From Epinephelus fuscoguttatus (lineage: Eukaryota; Chordata; Actinopteri; Perciformes; Serranidae), in contig NC_064770.1 in the NCBI RefSeq assembly GCF_011397635.1, positions 23,058,200 through 23,122,199 of the forward strand: DNA of 64,000 nucleotides, given 5' to 3'. This document shows, one piece after another, positions 22,577 to 32,893 of this stretch (position 1 is the stretch's first letter; every line of letters starts with the position of its first letter). The translations under genes were made by a program, and so were the position numbers. The notes below the pieces were generated by a model, which was given only the letters and a program-made list of their open reading frames with translations, did no database searches and was not told the DNA's origin.

Positions 22577-25500
22577 TCACTGGCGACTGACGGCACACAG
22601 CTCATGAGGTGAAGGGCCAAGGGTGAGACCCACAGCTGGTGTCAGATCCAGTTCATCCTCTGTGACTCCAGGTGCAGGAGTGAAACGAAAGCGCTGAAGG
22701 AGGGAGGTGAAGAAGAGGAACAGCTCCATCTTAGCCAGACTTTCCCCAAGACACACCCTGCGACCTGCAGGAATGAAGAGATTTGCAGTATGTGTGGATC
22801 ATGCTGTGAAAATATCTCTGTATACCCTGAACAACAAGAACTTGACAAAGTTGTACCTGCAGAAAAGGGCATGAAGGCGTCTCTCCTGGTAAATTTACCC
22901 TCTGCATCCAGGAAGTGAGAAGGGTTGAAAGTGTGTGGGGTCTCCCATTCGCTCTCATCATACAGAACAGAAGTAAGAAGAGGAAACACAGTAGTCCCCT
23001 GCAGCCAAAAGAGGAGAGCAAGGTGTATCATATAAAGTCACTTTTTCAAGTTTTAGGAGATGGATGAACATTCCATGAATTATTGTTCTTTGTGGAAAAG
23101 TGCTGAAACATCTGAGCGCCTCACCGCTCTGATAAAGTAGCCCTGGAAGGTGACGTCTCGGCTGGTTTTGTGAGGAAGGGACATGGGGACGATGTTGGCC
23201 AGTCTCTGTGTCTCATGGATGACAGCGTCGGTGTAGGGCAGATTTTTACGGTCATCCACCTGGACCACACGACTTCCAACCACCCTGTCCATCTCCTCCT
23301 GGACCTGGTCTGAAGACACAAAATAATTAACATGAGTGTACAGCCAAGCTAGCAGCTCTCTCATACCTCAGTGACAAAATAGGTCGATTTCCACTGACTT
23401 CCAAACTGACATAGCCCATTAGACCTTCCCTAAAATTACATTTATTACCATCCTGAGGGGCTGTATAAATGATGTGGTATATATGGAGAAAAAGTTGTTC
23501 ATTTTAGTGCAAGGCTGCCAGAGCTTTCCATCTGTTCCATGGACAATAGGCCTACACAAACTGGGCAAGGAAGACTATGCACTTGGGATTTTAGGTAAAT
23601 AGCCAATGATAAGGTGCTTGTTAAGGTTGCTTAGCAACCTCAGACGCAACCTGCTGCTGCACTCTTGAAAGCTGGCACAAGCCATAAGACAAGAGTAGCA
23701 CCCAATGCCTGACCTTGCGTTTTCTTGTGTAAGGCCCCTAATGGTTGCAGTTCTAAACACCTTCTTTACGTCATGAAACAGTCGCAATTATGCTATAAAA
23801 CTTGGTGGTTAGGTTTCGGCAAAAACATTGTGGTTTGGCTTTAGATAAGTACTTTCGTTATTAATGTAACTGCATGTATTTCACATCAAAGACATCACAT
23901 ACTGTACATCAATAGTGTATCATGCTACACATACTAGTATACTAAGCTACATTGTAATTAAAAGAAGTCACTGTTGACTTCAGGCCACGAACACCAGTCT
24001 CCTGTGTGAAAGTCCTGTGCTTGTGTGACCCATGCATCACCCCTGCTGCCCACCCTACACTGTCTTCTTCCATCTTCATGCAATAGATTGCTTTTGGAAT
24101 GAGTCCTAACACCCGGAAATGACAGCATTTCTGCACTCCCAGTTCCCTTGTCTCGAAGTAAATGGGATTTTTGAAGAGATTTTTGATTAGATGCCTGAAA
24201 TAAGGTCTGTGGTTAACACAAGCATAAAAGACATTCATGTTCTGCTCAATGAAAAAAAAAAAAAAAAAACATCAGTACAAGTGAATTTTGAGGCTTTTAT
24301 GTGTCTTAATAAAGGTGGTTGCTAACAAGTTGCTAAAGGAGACTACAGAACGTCATCACGCCAAACACGGCTTTACAGCCTCTTTGCGGTGGTGACATTG
24401 CAACTGTGGTGTAGTTTGTTTACAGCCTGAAGTTTTTTCCTCTTTTGTTCTTCTGGTGATTAAAGTAAGGCTTCAGAATTCATAAAAGTGGTGTTCATTT
24501 GCAAAGATGAACAAAATGTTGAAGTATCATATACATTTGTTTGCCACTGAGTTTGGTTTCTGCAACAATCCAAAATCCAATGAAAAAATTCTACAAGTTT
24601 TTATGAGTGAAACCAGGGAGATGCTAACTTCAATGTCGCCCTACAGAAAAATGTCATCCCTGGGGCACTTCTTATGACACAGATTTTCTTTCTTTTTATA
24701 CTAGGTCACCTCACATCCTCCTCTGCTCCTGTACTATATATTCTGGCCACTAGAGGGGGCTGCATTAATATAAACCTACGAATGGTTTACTATAAGATCA
24801 CAAAGTCAACCTATGTGGCTGTTTTTTCAGTGAGACCAGCCTTAAAATTTGGTGGTGAACCATTTGAGCAGACAGCCAGCATGGCTAAAAAAAAAGTACA
24901 GTTTAATTATTTATTTTTAATATTTAGATCAAGTCTATTTGATTTCTTCTTTTTTTTTTTTTGAAATTTTTGCCTTTGACAGATGGCAATGTAGAAACTG
25001 AGACAGAGAGAGGGGATACGGCACGCAACAAATGTCCCAATGAACCCATGTTATTGGTTAAAGTGCATTTCCAATAACTCATGTTACTGGAAATGCACTT
25101 TAACCACTCAGCTATCAAGATGCTCCAGTGTCTGTGTGATTATTACCCAGCTATACATTTCTGCTTTGTTTAAACTCAAACAAGCAATCTATACTGCAGT
25201 CTAGACAAACTGAGACTTATATATACTGGAACTAGTATGAAAACTGAGACATAACAAAAGAAATTGTGAAAATAAAGAAGTAAAAAGGAGTTAAAAGGTG
25301 TTAAAAAAAGCCTGTACAGCTTCATATTTTCATAAGATCCACAAGCTTCATCTCCGTCCTCCTTACCTTGTATATGTGGATATTTAGCCATAAGCAGCAG
25401 AGCCCATCTCAGTGTCGTCGCTGTGGTATCAGTACCAGCAGCAAACAGGTTAGTCACTGTATGCAACATGTTCTTCTCATGGTAGTGAGTGTTTGTAACA

Positions 25501-27089
25501 GAGGAGTCCTGGCAGACAGAACACCCACATATTAAAAAACAGACATGCAACTTTACTGGTCTTTATGTCAAATGAAAAACACAAAGGATGTCGTCTCACC
25601 TCTTCTTTCTGCTTCCGATCAGAAAACAGTCCACAAGTCCCCTGCAGATGTGAGGGTTCAGTGTCTCTTTCAGACTCTTGAATATATCTTTGACATCTCT
25701 GTTGGTTTTCTCAATATTATTTAATATCAGGTGCCGGCCTTTTACCCAACTGACCAGCCTGGGAAACATGTTGTAAAGCTGCAACGAAAAAACCTCCTGA
25801 ACAAGAAGTTTCAACTAGTTGCAATCTGCAATCCTCACCACTAGATACCACTATCCCCCAAAACCTTAGACACTGCTCCTTGAATTTTGTCATAAATCAT
25901 ACATAGATCAAATGTGTCAGCTACTATTAATTGTGTGTAATCCTCTTAAAACAGCAGCAATTTAAAATGCAAATATGAAGCCCACCTGGATTTCTGCAGA
26001 GCCCACAACACGAATGTTCTCGTTGGCTCGCGTCACCATGTTTGTGAATTGGGGATCATCATATTCAAACCTGCTTCCATACACAATATTGCAAATGATA
26101 TTGGATGTTGCGTAATTGACCGGACATGTTGTATTAAATGGTTTCCCTGTAAACAGGCAGTGAGAAATAAAATCATTACAACGCACACACACTGAGAGGT
26201 GTCCTGATATGTGGGTCAAATGCCACTCAGCATTACAATGACACTTTGCATACATTATCTTTTTGTATATCAGAACGTCCTGTCATGTGTTGTCACGTAC
26301 ACACCACATACCTTTATGCTTTTCGAACATTTGGATCAGATGGTGGCATTCCTCCAAGATTTTATGTTCAGCCATTCGTTTGCCCATCCCAAAGTCTCTC
26401 AGGGTGGTGAGGGCAAAGCGTCTCATCTCTTTCCATGATTCTCCGTTTGCAAACAGAATTCCTGTTAATAAACGTGACATTCAAGTTAAATTTAACCTGT
26501 ATCTGTTTTGCTTTTGCTGTAACTGTGCATTTATATTTTTTGGTTTTGTGCTGATATGCAAACAAACTGTATATCAAAAGATTTAGTAAAGGTAGGTCTT
26601 ACCGTGACCAAAACTTGTATCATAAAAAATCGGGGGGATTTCTCTGTCTCCAAACTCTTCTGCGTAGTTGACCAGAGCTTCTTTGACTGTCTTGTAACCT
26701 GCCAGGACCACCACTTTTTTGGGTCCAAGGTACATTGTAAACACCGACCCATGTTTCTTTGACAGCTAGAAAAATGTAAACAGTAGTCAAATGTGTCAGA
26801 GACAGTATACGGACATTCAAATGAATCCTTGCAGCTGTTACAAAATGTGCTTATTTTAGCATAGGAGTGCTTAACTTACCTGAAAGAGGGTTTTGTAGGG
26901 TCTGCTGAGATCAAGCTGCAACAGGTTGCCAAGCAGGGGAAGAGGCCTTGGCCCCGGAGGCCCCTTCCGCGTCTCCTGGGAGGTGACACTGCTGGAAACA
27001 AGATAGAGGACGAGCAGGAGAACAACAACCCCCAACCAGGTGGTGGGATTGGAGAAAAGGAAGTAAATAAAGTCCCCTAAAACAGACAT
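22577..27089 (-). pseudogene. cyp2k: CYP2K copy B2: native exon 1, frameshift in exon 5
   Basis: Exons in reading order: 26880-27089, 26603-26765, 26312-26461, 25986-26146, 25600-25778, 25367-25508, 23125-23309, 22857-22998, 22577-22764. Exon 1 begins MSVLGDFIYFLF and gives a hydrophobic anchor, the PPGPRPLPLLGN hinge and the donor CAG|GTAAGT. Intron 1 is only 114 bp. Exon 9 is full length, ending HELCAVSRQ. Exon 5 is 179 nt, one less than in A, B1 and C: CCGATCAG replaces CCGTATCAG at about 25615-25622. This turns LIRKQKEE into LIGSRKK and gives a stop in exon 6 after about 305 residues, before the I-helix and haem loop. Read literally, it is inactive. A sequencing error is possible, although the site is not a homopolymer. 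Confidence 0.8.
24970..25115. repeat. SINE fragment with internal inverted repeat (unit 2)
   Basis: Counterpart of 15700-15862, in B2 intron 6, with the same GGTTAAAGTGCATTTCC inverted pair. Confidence 0.5.
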
Positions 27090-27734
27090 TCCTCTGGCTG
27101 TTGGTGACGCTGCTCTCACTAAGCCCTGCAGTTAACAGAAGGTGTTTACACTTCCGAACATGTCCTTAAAATGTCCCTGCATGTGATGTTAGAGGGTTGG
27201 GTTTCCCACCCGCCTTGTCAGGCTCTGCTTACTCACATATGAGGCAGAGCACCTCATATATGAACCTGACCTGACAGCAAAAGAAGAAGAACTTGTTTGG
27301 TCAGATTTTAATCCAACATTTTAACACGGGTTAAACAAAGACAGAGACAAACTAGACAGGTTTGCTGGAGATAAACAGCGCCTCGTCTGGAAAGTGGACG
27401 GGAGCAGGAGGTGGTGACAAAAAGCCGCGGGTAGAGTCGGAGGTCCTTTCCCAAGCCGGACCCACTCCCACTTACCATCACAGCTGAATGAAATACAGTG
27501 GCAAGCTTTGGGACAAAGGCTGCGGTCGGAAAGTCCCTCCTATTGTCTATTCCTAATCACTATTCCTTGACCTCGGTGGGAAACGTCATGAGGTCAAGGA
27601 AAGATGAGTAGGAGAATCCATAAGGACTTAGGAAAAGAGAACCGCGGAGCTGAGAGAATCCGACCGCACTTACGCTGGGCTACGTCATCATGCGACGGCG
27701 GATGTCAGTGACGTAGGTCGACCGTGGTGAAAAC
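27090..27734. promoter_or_regulatory. 5' flank of copy B2, no further gene recognised
   Basis: The first about 140 bp (27090-27235) closely match the sequence upstream of copy C (40795-40935), for example AGTTAACAGAAGGTGTTTAC, so this is probably the shared proximal promoter of B-type genes. I see no clear TATA box. The rest (27236-27734) is unassigned and contains no recognised exon. Confidence 0.4.
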
Positions 27735-28108
27735 GTGAAACCCATAGACATATATACATAGACGCCGCATTGACTGCCGCCGCCTATCAGAGCCGACGTC
27801 CTTGCTGGCCGCCATCTTGGATGGGTCTCTCTTCGCCTCCACAGTGCATTCACTTCTATTGAGGAAGGAGCTGTATGCACAAGTAAAATAGAATAACTCA
27901 CTGAATTTTCAACTGATTTTCACGCGGTTTGGTTTGTTACAAACGGCACACATGTAGTTATGATACAGGATGCTTTCGTACATTAAAAATGCGGGATTTC
28001 ATGCTTTAATACTTTCTGCAGATAGCAACAGCATGTTATTTAGGTCACAACACAGTGCTTTTATTCACCTCAACCTCAGAGTGGGATATATATATATATA
28101 TATATATA

Positions 28109-29734
28109 CAGTACAGGCCAAAAGTTTGGACACACCTTCTCATTCAATGCGTTTTCTTTATTTTCATGACTATTTACATTGTAGATTCTCACTGAAGGCA
28201 TCAAAACTATGAATGAACACATGTGGAGTTATGCACTTAACAGAAAAAGGTGAAATAACTGAAAACATGTTTTATATTCTAGTTTCTTCAAAATAGCCAC
28301 CCTTTGCTCTGATTACTGCTTTGCACACTCTTGGCATTCTCTCCATGAGCTTCAAGAGGTAGTCACCTGAAATGGTTTTCCAACAGTCTTGAAGGAGTTC
28401 CCAGAGGTGTTTAGCACTTGTTGGCCCCTTTGCCTTCACTCTGCGGTGCAGCTCACCCCAAACCATCTCGATTGGGTTCAGGTCCGGTGACTGTGGAGGC
28501 CAGGTCATCTGCTGCAGCACTCCATCACTCTCCTTCTTGGTCAAATAGCCCTTACACAGCCTGGAGGTGTGTTTGGGGTCATTGTCCTGTTGAAAAATAA
28601 ATGATCGTCCAACTAAACGCAAACCGGATGGGATGGCATGTCGCTGCAGGATGCTGTGGTAGCCATGCTGGTTCAGTGTGCCTTCAATTTTGAATAAATC
28701 CCCAACAGTGTTACCAGCAAAACACCCCCACACCATCACACCTCCTCCTCCATGCTTCACAGTGGGAACCAGGCATGTGGAATCCATCCGTTCACCTTTT
28801 CTGCGTCTCACAAAGACACGGCGGTTCGAACCAAAGATCTCGAATTTGGACTCATCAGACCAAAGCACAGATTTTCACTGGTCTAATGTCCATTCCTTGT
28901 GTTTCTTGGCCCAAACAAATCTCTTCTGCTTGTTGCCTCTCCTTAGCAGTGGTTTCCTAGCAGCTATTTGACCATGAAGGCCTGATTCGCGCAGTCTCCT
29001 CTTAACAGTTGTTCTAGAGATGGGTCTGCTGCTAGAACTCTGTGTGGCATTCATCTGGTCTCTGATCTGAGCTGCTGTTAACTTGCAATTTCTGAGGCTG
29101 GTGACTCGGATGAACTTATCCTCAGAAGCAGAGGTGACTCTTGGTCTTCCTTTCCTGGGTCGGTCCTCATGTGTGCCAGTTTCGTTGTAGCGCTTGATGG
29201 TTTTTGCGACTCCACTTGGGAACACATTTAAAGTTTTTGCAATTTTCCGGACTTACTGACCTTCATTTCTTAAAGTAATGATGGCCACTCGTTTTTCTTT
29301 AGTTAGCTGATTGGTTCTTGCCATAATATGAATTTTAACAGTTGTCCAATAGGGCTGTCGGCTGTGTATTAACCTGACTTCTGCACAACACAACTGATGG
29401 TCCCAACCCCATTGATAAAGCAAGAAATTCCACTAATTAACCCTGATAAGGCACACCTGTGAAGTGGAAACCATTTCAGGTGACTACCTCTTGAAGCTCA
29501 TGGAGAGAATGCCAAGAGTGTGCAAAGCAGTAATCAGAGCAAAGGGTGGCTATTTTGAAGAAACTAGAATATAAAACATGTTTTCAGTTATTTCACCTTT
29601 TTCTGTTAAGTACATAACTCCACATGTGTTCATTCATAGTTTTGATGCCTTCAGTGAGAATCTACAATGTAAATAGTCATGAAAATAAAGAAAACGCATT
29701 GAATGAGAAGGTGTGTCCAAACTTTTGGCCTGTA

Positions 29735-29737
<3 letters not shown>
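28109..29737 (-). mobile_element. Tc1/mariner element
   Basis: The ends are CAGTACAGGCCAAAAGTTTG and its inverted copy, at TA dinucleotides inside a (TA)n tract. The inverted termini extend about 200 bp, well into the coding end. Length 1629 bp. The transposase lies on the minus strand (28272-29324). It is inserted inside the long-TIR element 27742-31017. Confidence 0.92.
28272..29324 (-). pseudogene. Tc1-type transposase with two premature stops
   Basis: From ATG at 29324 to TAA at 28274-28272 is 351 codons, the full Tc1 length. The N-terminal paired-like helix-turn-helix region is present, followed by the RKGRPR motif. The DDE catalytic triad is visible as the D of WSDESKFE, the second D of FQQDNDPKHTS, and the E of SPDLNPIEMVWGEL (DD34E type). 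Two in-frame stops break it: TAA just after the residues RNEGQ (near 29255) and TGA in place of the expected Trp after WTLDQ (about 28875). All else is collinear, so the copy is young but inactive. I do not propose a repaired sequence. Confidence 0.9.

Positions 29738-29774
<37 letters not shown>
29738..29774. repeat. (TA)n microsatellite at the Tc1 right flank
   Basis: An uninterrupted TA run immediately after the Tc1 terminus. A matching run, 28086-28108, precedes the left terminus, so Tc1 landed in a TA tract. Confidence 0.8.
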
Positions 29775-29778
<4 letters not shown>

Positions 29779-30139
29779 TATTTATATACTATATAAACAT
29801 ACTGTATAAACACCATATACACAATACAAAACACAGTATAGCATATTATGTATAGCATAATATGTAGATCTGAGGTTTGCTCAAAACAAGGGCTAAAAAT
29901 ACTATTGTTTACTAAAGCGTACTCTTAGATTAAATACTTACCTGCTGTATTCTATTGCCCATACTTTTTAACTACACACTGCTGATTTATGCCTTTTATT
30001 ATTTTACTTCTTTTCTTATCCTGACGGTTCAATGTATTGAGCCTGTTTTTATTTTATGTTACTGTATTTTATTATTATCACTATCATTTTCAATTTCTAT
30101 TTCCCTTTTCAATCGACTGTTTTTATTGTTTTAAATTGT

Positions 30140-30240
30140 GTCTTGTTGCTTTTAATGTCTCTGTAAAGCACTTTGAATTACCTTGTGTTGAATTGTGCTA
30201 TACAAATAAACTTGCCTTGCCTTGCCTTGCCTTGCCTAGC
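30140..30240 (+). mobile_element. LINE 3' tail with TTGCC tandem repeats
   Basis: The sequence 'gtaaagcactttgaattacc', 'gctatacaaataaact' and then five TTGCC(T) units is the typical end of fish L2/CR1-like LINEs. The 5' limit is unclear. It lies within the long-TIR element. Confidence 0.5.
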
Positions 30241-31029
30241 ACACCTTTGTGCACATATTCACTTTTCCACCTGTGCTGCAAATATCCCCTGCTGCTCATC
30301 CTTCTGTATCTTTTTCAAATTATCTTGACCACAGTCCTATTTTCATAGTTATAATACCAATACCAAAATTAATTTCAGTGTTTATGTAAATACTGAAAAT
30401 GTTTTACTACTTTTGATGGATCACAGCAGTCAGTGTAATAAGAATAACTTTACTAATCCCCGAAAAGAAAATTTCAAAGAAGTCTGTAAGATCATCTATT
30501 TAACAAAGAATTATTAAGTCTGATGGCTGTGGGTATAAAAGAGAGTGGGTGTGTGTGAGAAATAAACTCAATCAACAATAGAGCTTTTTCTTTATTAAAA
30601 TATATTAATAAATTTATTAATATGCTGTACTATGTTTTGTATTGTGTATATTGTGTTAAAGCAGTATATATATATATATATCCATCCCACTCTGGGGTTG
30701 AGGTGAATAAAATAACTGTGTTGTGACCTAAATAACATGCTGTTGCTATCTGCAGAAAGTATTAAAGCATGAAATCCCGCATTTTTAATGTACGAAAGCA
30801 TCCTGTATCATAACTACATGTGTGCCGTTTGTAACAAACCAAACCGCGTGAAAATCAGTTGAAAATTCAGTGAGTTATTCTATTTTACTTGTGCATACAG
30901 CTCCTTCCTCAATAGAAGTGAATGCACTGTGGAGGTGAAGCGAGACCCATCCAAGATGGCGGCCGGCGAGGACGCGCTCAGGCAGTCGATGTGGCGTCTA
31001 TGTACATATGTCTATGGGTGAAACTACGG

Positions 31030-32200
31030 CCCAATTCCAATCCGGTCCCTAAAGACTCAAGCCCTGAACCCTCACTGACTTAACTGACGTCAACTGTAAG
31101 TGACTGAGTGTGAGAGTCTGAAAGGGCTCCGGATGCTACAAATAGGAATGGGACAGCACTTATACCCCTCTCTACAAAATGTTGTTAACATTGGCGGCTC
31201 TGGGCGTGATCATTTATCGGTTATTGTCATCATATAGCCTATTCCACACACTCCCAAGCGTCTTTGGTAGCACTTCTTTACTTGTTTTTTAGGTGATGCA
31301 GGTACAAAACAAGTAAAAGACATGGCAGGGACAACACTATAATAATTCTTTTGTGATAGCAGCAAGTAATCAAACAGTATATAGAAATATAAAATATATA
31401 CAAAAATAAGTAGTACTAAAATTTAAAATATTCAAGATAAATAATACAGGAAAGAGTATCGTGTCTTCCTCTTTAAGATCAGTTCAGTAAATTTAAAGTT
31501 AAATGAAACTGCAGGAGTACTGTGTCTTCCTCTTTAAGTTCAGTTCAGTAAATTAAAAGTTAAATGAAATTGCAGGGGTTCCCCTTCCTCAGTCGCCCCC
31601 AGATCCTGGAGAGGGGGCTGATGGATGGAGGCCACTACCTGCTGTTCCAGACATGAGAAGACAGCGATTTACAACTGGTGGTAGGCCTCTGAAAAAGTAC
31701 CAGCAACCTCTGGACAGTTCAGATGAACACCTAAGCACAAATAGTGAATACACTAAAGAAACTGAATTGGCTATTTCCTTTGGTATCTATTATTCTAAGG
31801 ACTATACGAGTTTATTTGTGCTTTTAAGAGTGTTTTTTTTTTTCCAGAGAAAAGGAATATGAACAAGTCAGTGTGTACCCCCCTTCACATCTGTTATACC
31901 ATTCATTAATGAAGATGCTGCCACCACCTTTCAGCAGGGACCACAAAGATGACCATGCATGAAAAGTTAGCTAGAGAACTGATTTAATATGAGCATAAGT
32001 GAAACGTGTGAAGGAAGAGCATGAAATGAAAATGAGAATTCTACATCTTAAATTGGAAATGAAGTTGGAGGAGAGAGTTGTGATCCAAAAAAGATACAGT
32101 AATGAGACAACTGTGAATACCAGCAACAATGAACAATGTGTAAAAAAGAAATGTTTTATTTGGATATTCATGAGTGTATTTTAATCACCATAAAGTAACA
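31030..32200 (+). mobile_element. Possible Harbinger-type element remnant (Myb/SANT-like protein fragment)
   Basis: Two plus-strand stretches look coding: 31650-31790 (MRRQRFTTGGRPLKKYQQPL, then DSSDEHLS) and 31999-32184 (MKRVKEEHEMKMRILHLKLE, a charged coiled coil). The latter resembles the C-terminal coil of Myb/SANT-like accessory proteins of PIF/Harbinger transposons. No transposase and no matching termini were found, so the assignment is tentative. Confidence 0.3.
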
Positions 32201-32893
32201 GCATCGAAGCAAAAATACATTCCATTTATATGCATCTCATCCGTCTGAAGTGCTGCAATGTGAAAGCATCATCCTCAAAGTAATTCTGTGGATTAGTCCT
32301 ATCAACAAGTGCTTGTCTGGCTCTGTTTAGATATACCAAGTAGTCCATGCTCCCTCACAAACATTGTTAAGCAGAACCTGTCTCCTTGGAGGATTAATTT
32401 AAACTTAAATTCAGTCCTAGAGTAGATCTGATCCTCCCTCTTGCAACCGATTTAGTCTAATTCACAACCGGCTAAATCTACAAGTATTTTAAGATATATC
32501 TGTGCAAGTCCCTGTACGTTAAAGTGTGCATTTTAGTCTGGCACTAGGCTTAAACCTTGTCTGTGAAACCAGCCCTATATTTTCTAGTTAAATAGAGTCT
32601 CTTGATCTGCAGCCAGTGTTTGATTTGTCTGCTCTAGGCTACCGGATAACAACATGACAGCCTCCACAGAAGAGGGCATATATTTAAGCATGTCAGTGTT
32701 TCCACGTGTATGACAACATTCATTATCTCATATCTCAGAGTCATTCAAGGTAACGTGCTGTCTCAGGTGACTGAAGTTAACTGTCTCCTCATGGTATTCT
32801 TACAGATGGAGACATCTGCTGGCTGCTCAGTATGTTAGGCCCCGTGTGAGGCTGAGTAAAGGCAGTAATAGTGCCATGCTCCAGCTCTCTTCC

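Larger units (their letters stand above)
17551..26831. repeat. Tandem duplication, unit 2
   Basis: Second copy of 8240-17550. It starts inside the truncated SINE head and ends in intron 1 of gene B, where it continues into unique sequence holding B's own exon 1 (26880-27089). Differences from unit 1 include a 57-nt change in the hAT palindrome, a 1-bp deletion in exon 5, an intact exon 9, and extra sequence at about 21717-21750. Confidence 0.9.
27742..31017. mobile_element. Long-terminal-inverted-repeat DNA transposon with a nested Tc1 element
   Basis: The left arm starts CCATAGACATATATACATAG and the right arm ends inverted as …TGTACATATGTCTATGG. The arms run about 345 bp (27742-28088 against 30670-31017) and contain AAGATGGCGGCC-like sequence. 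Both sides are flanked by GTGAAAC (27735-27741 and 31018-31024), a 7-bp target duplication, or 8 with one mismatch. Without the nested Tc1 it would be about 1.65 kb. It encodes nothing I can recognise, so it is probably non-autonomous. The superfamily is unassigned; duplication length would fit hAT or P. Confidence 0.75.

Noticed and set aside
28418-28971. Plus-strand open frames across the Tc1 element
   Set aside because: They are antisense shadows of the transposase on the minus strand.
29738-29858. Minus-strand Tyr-Ile repeat frame
   Set aside because: It translates the (TA)n tract beside Tc1.
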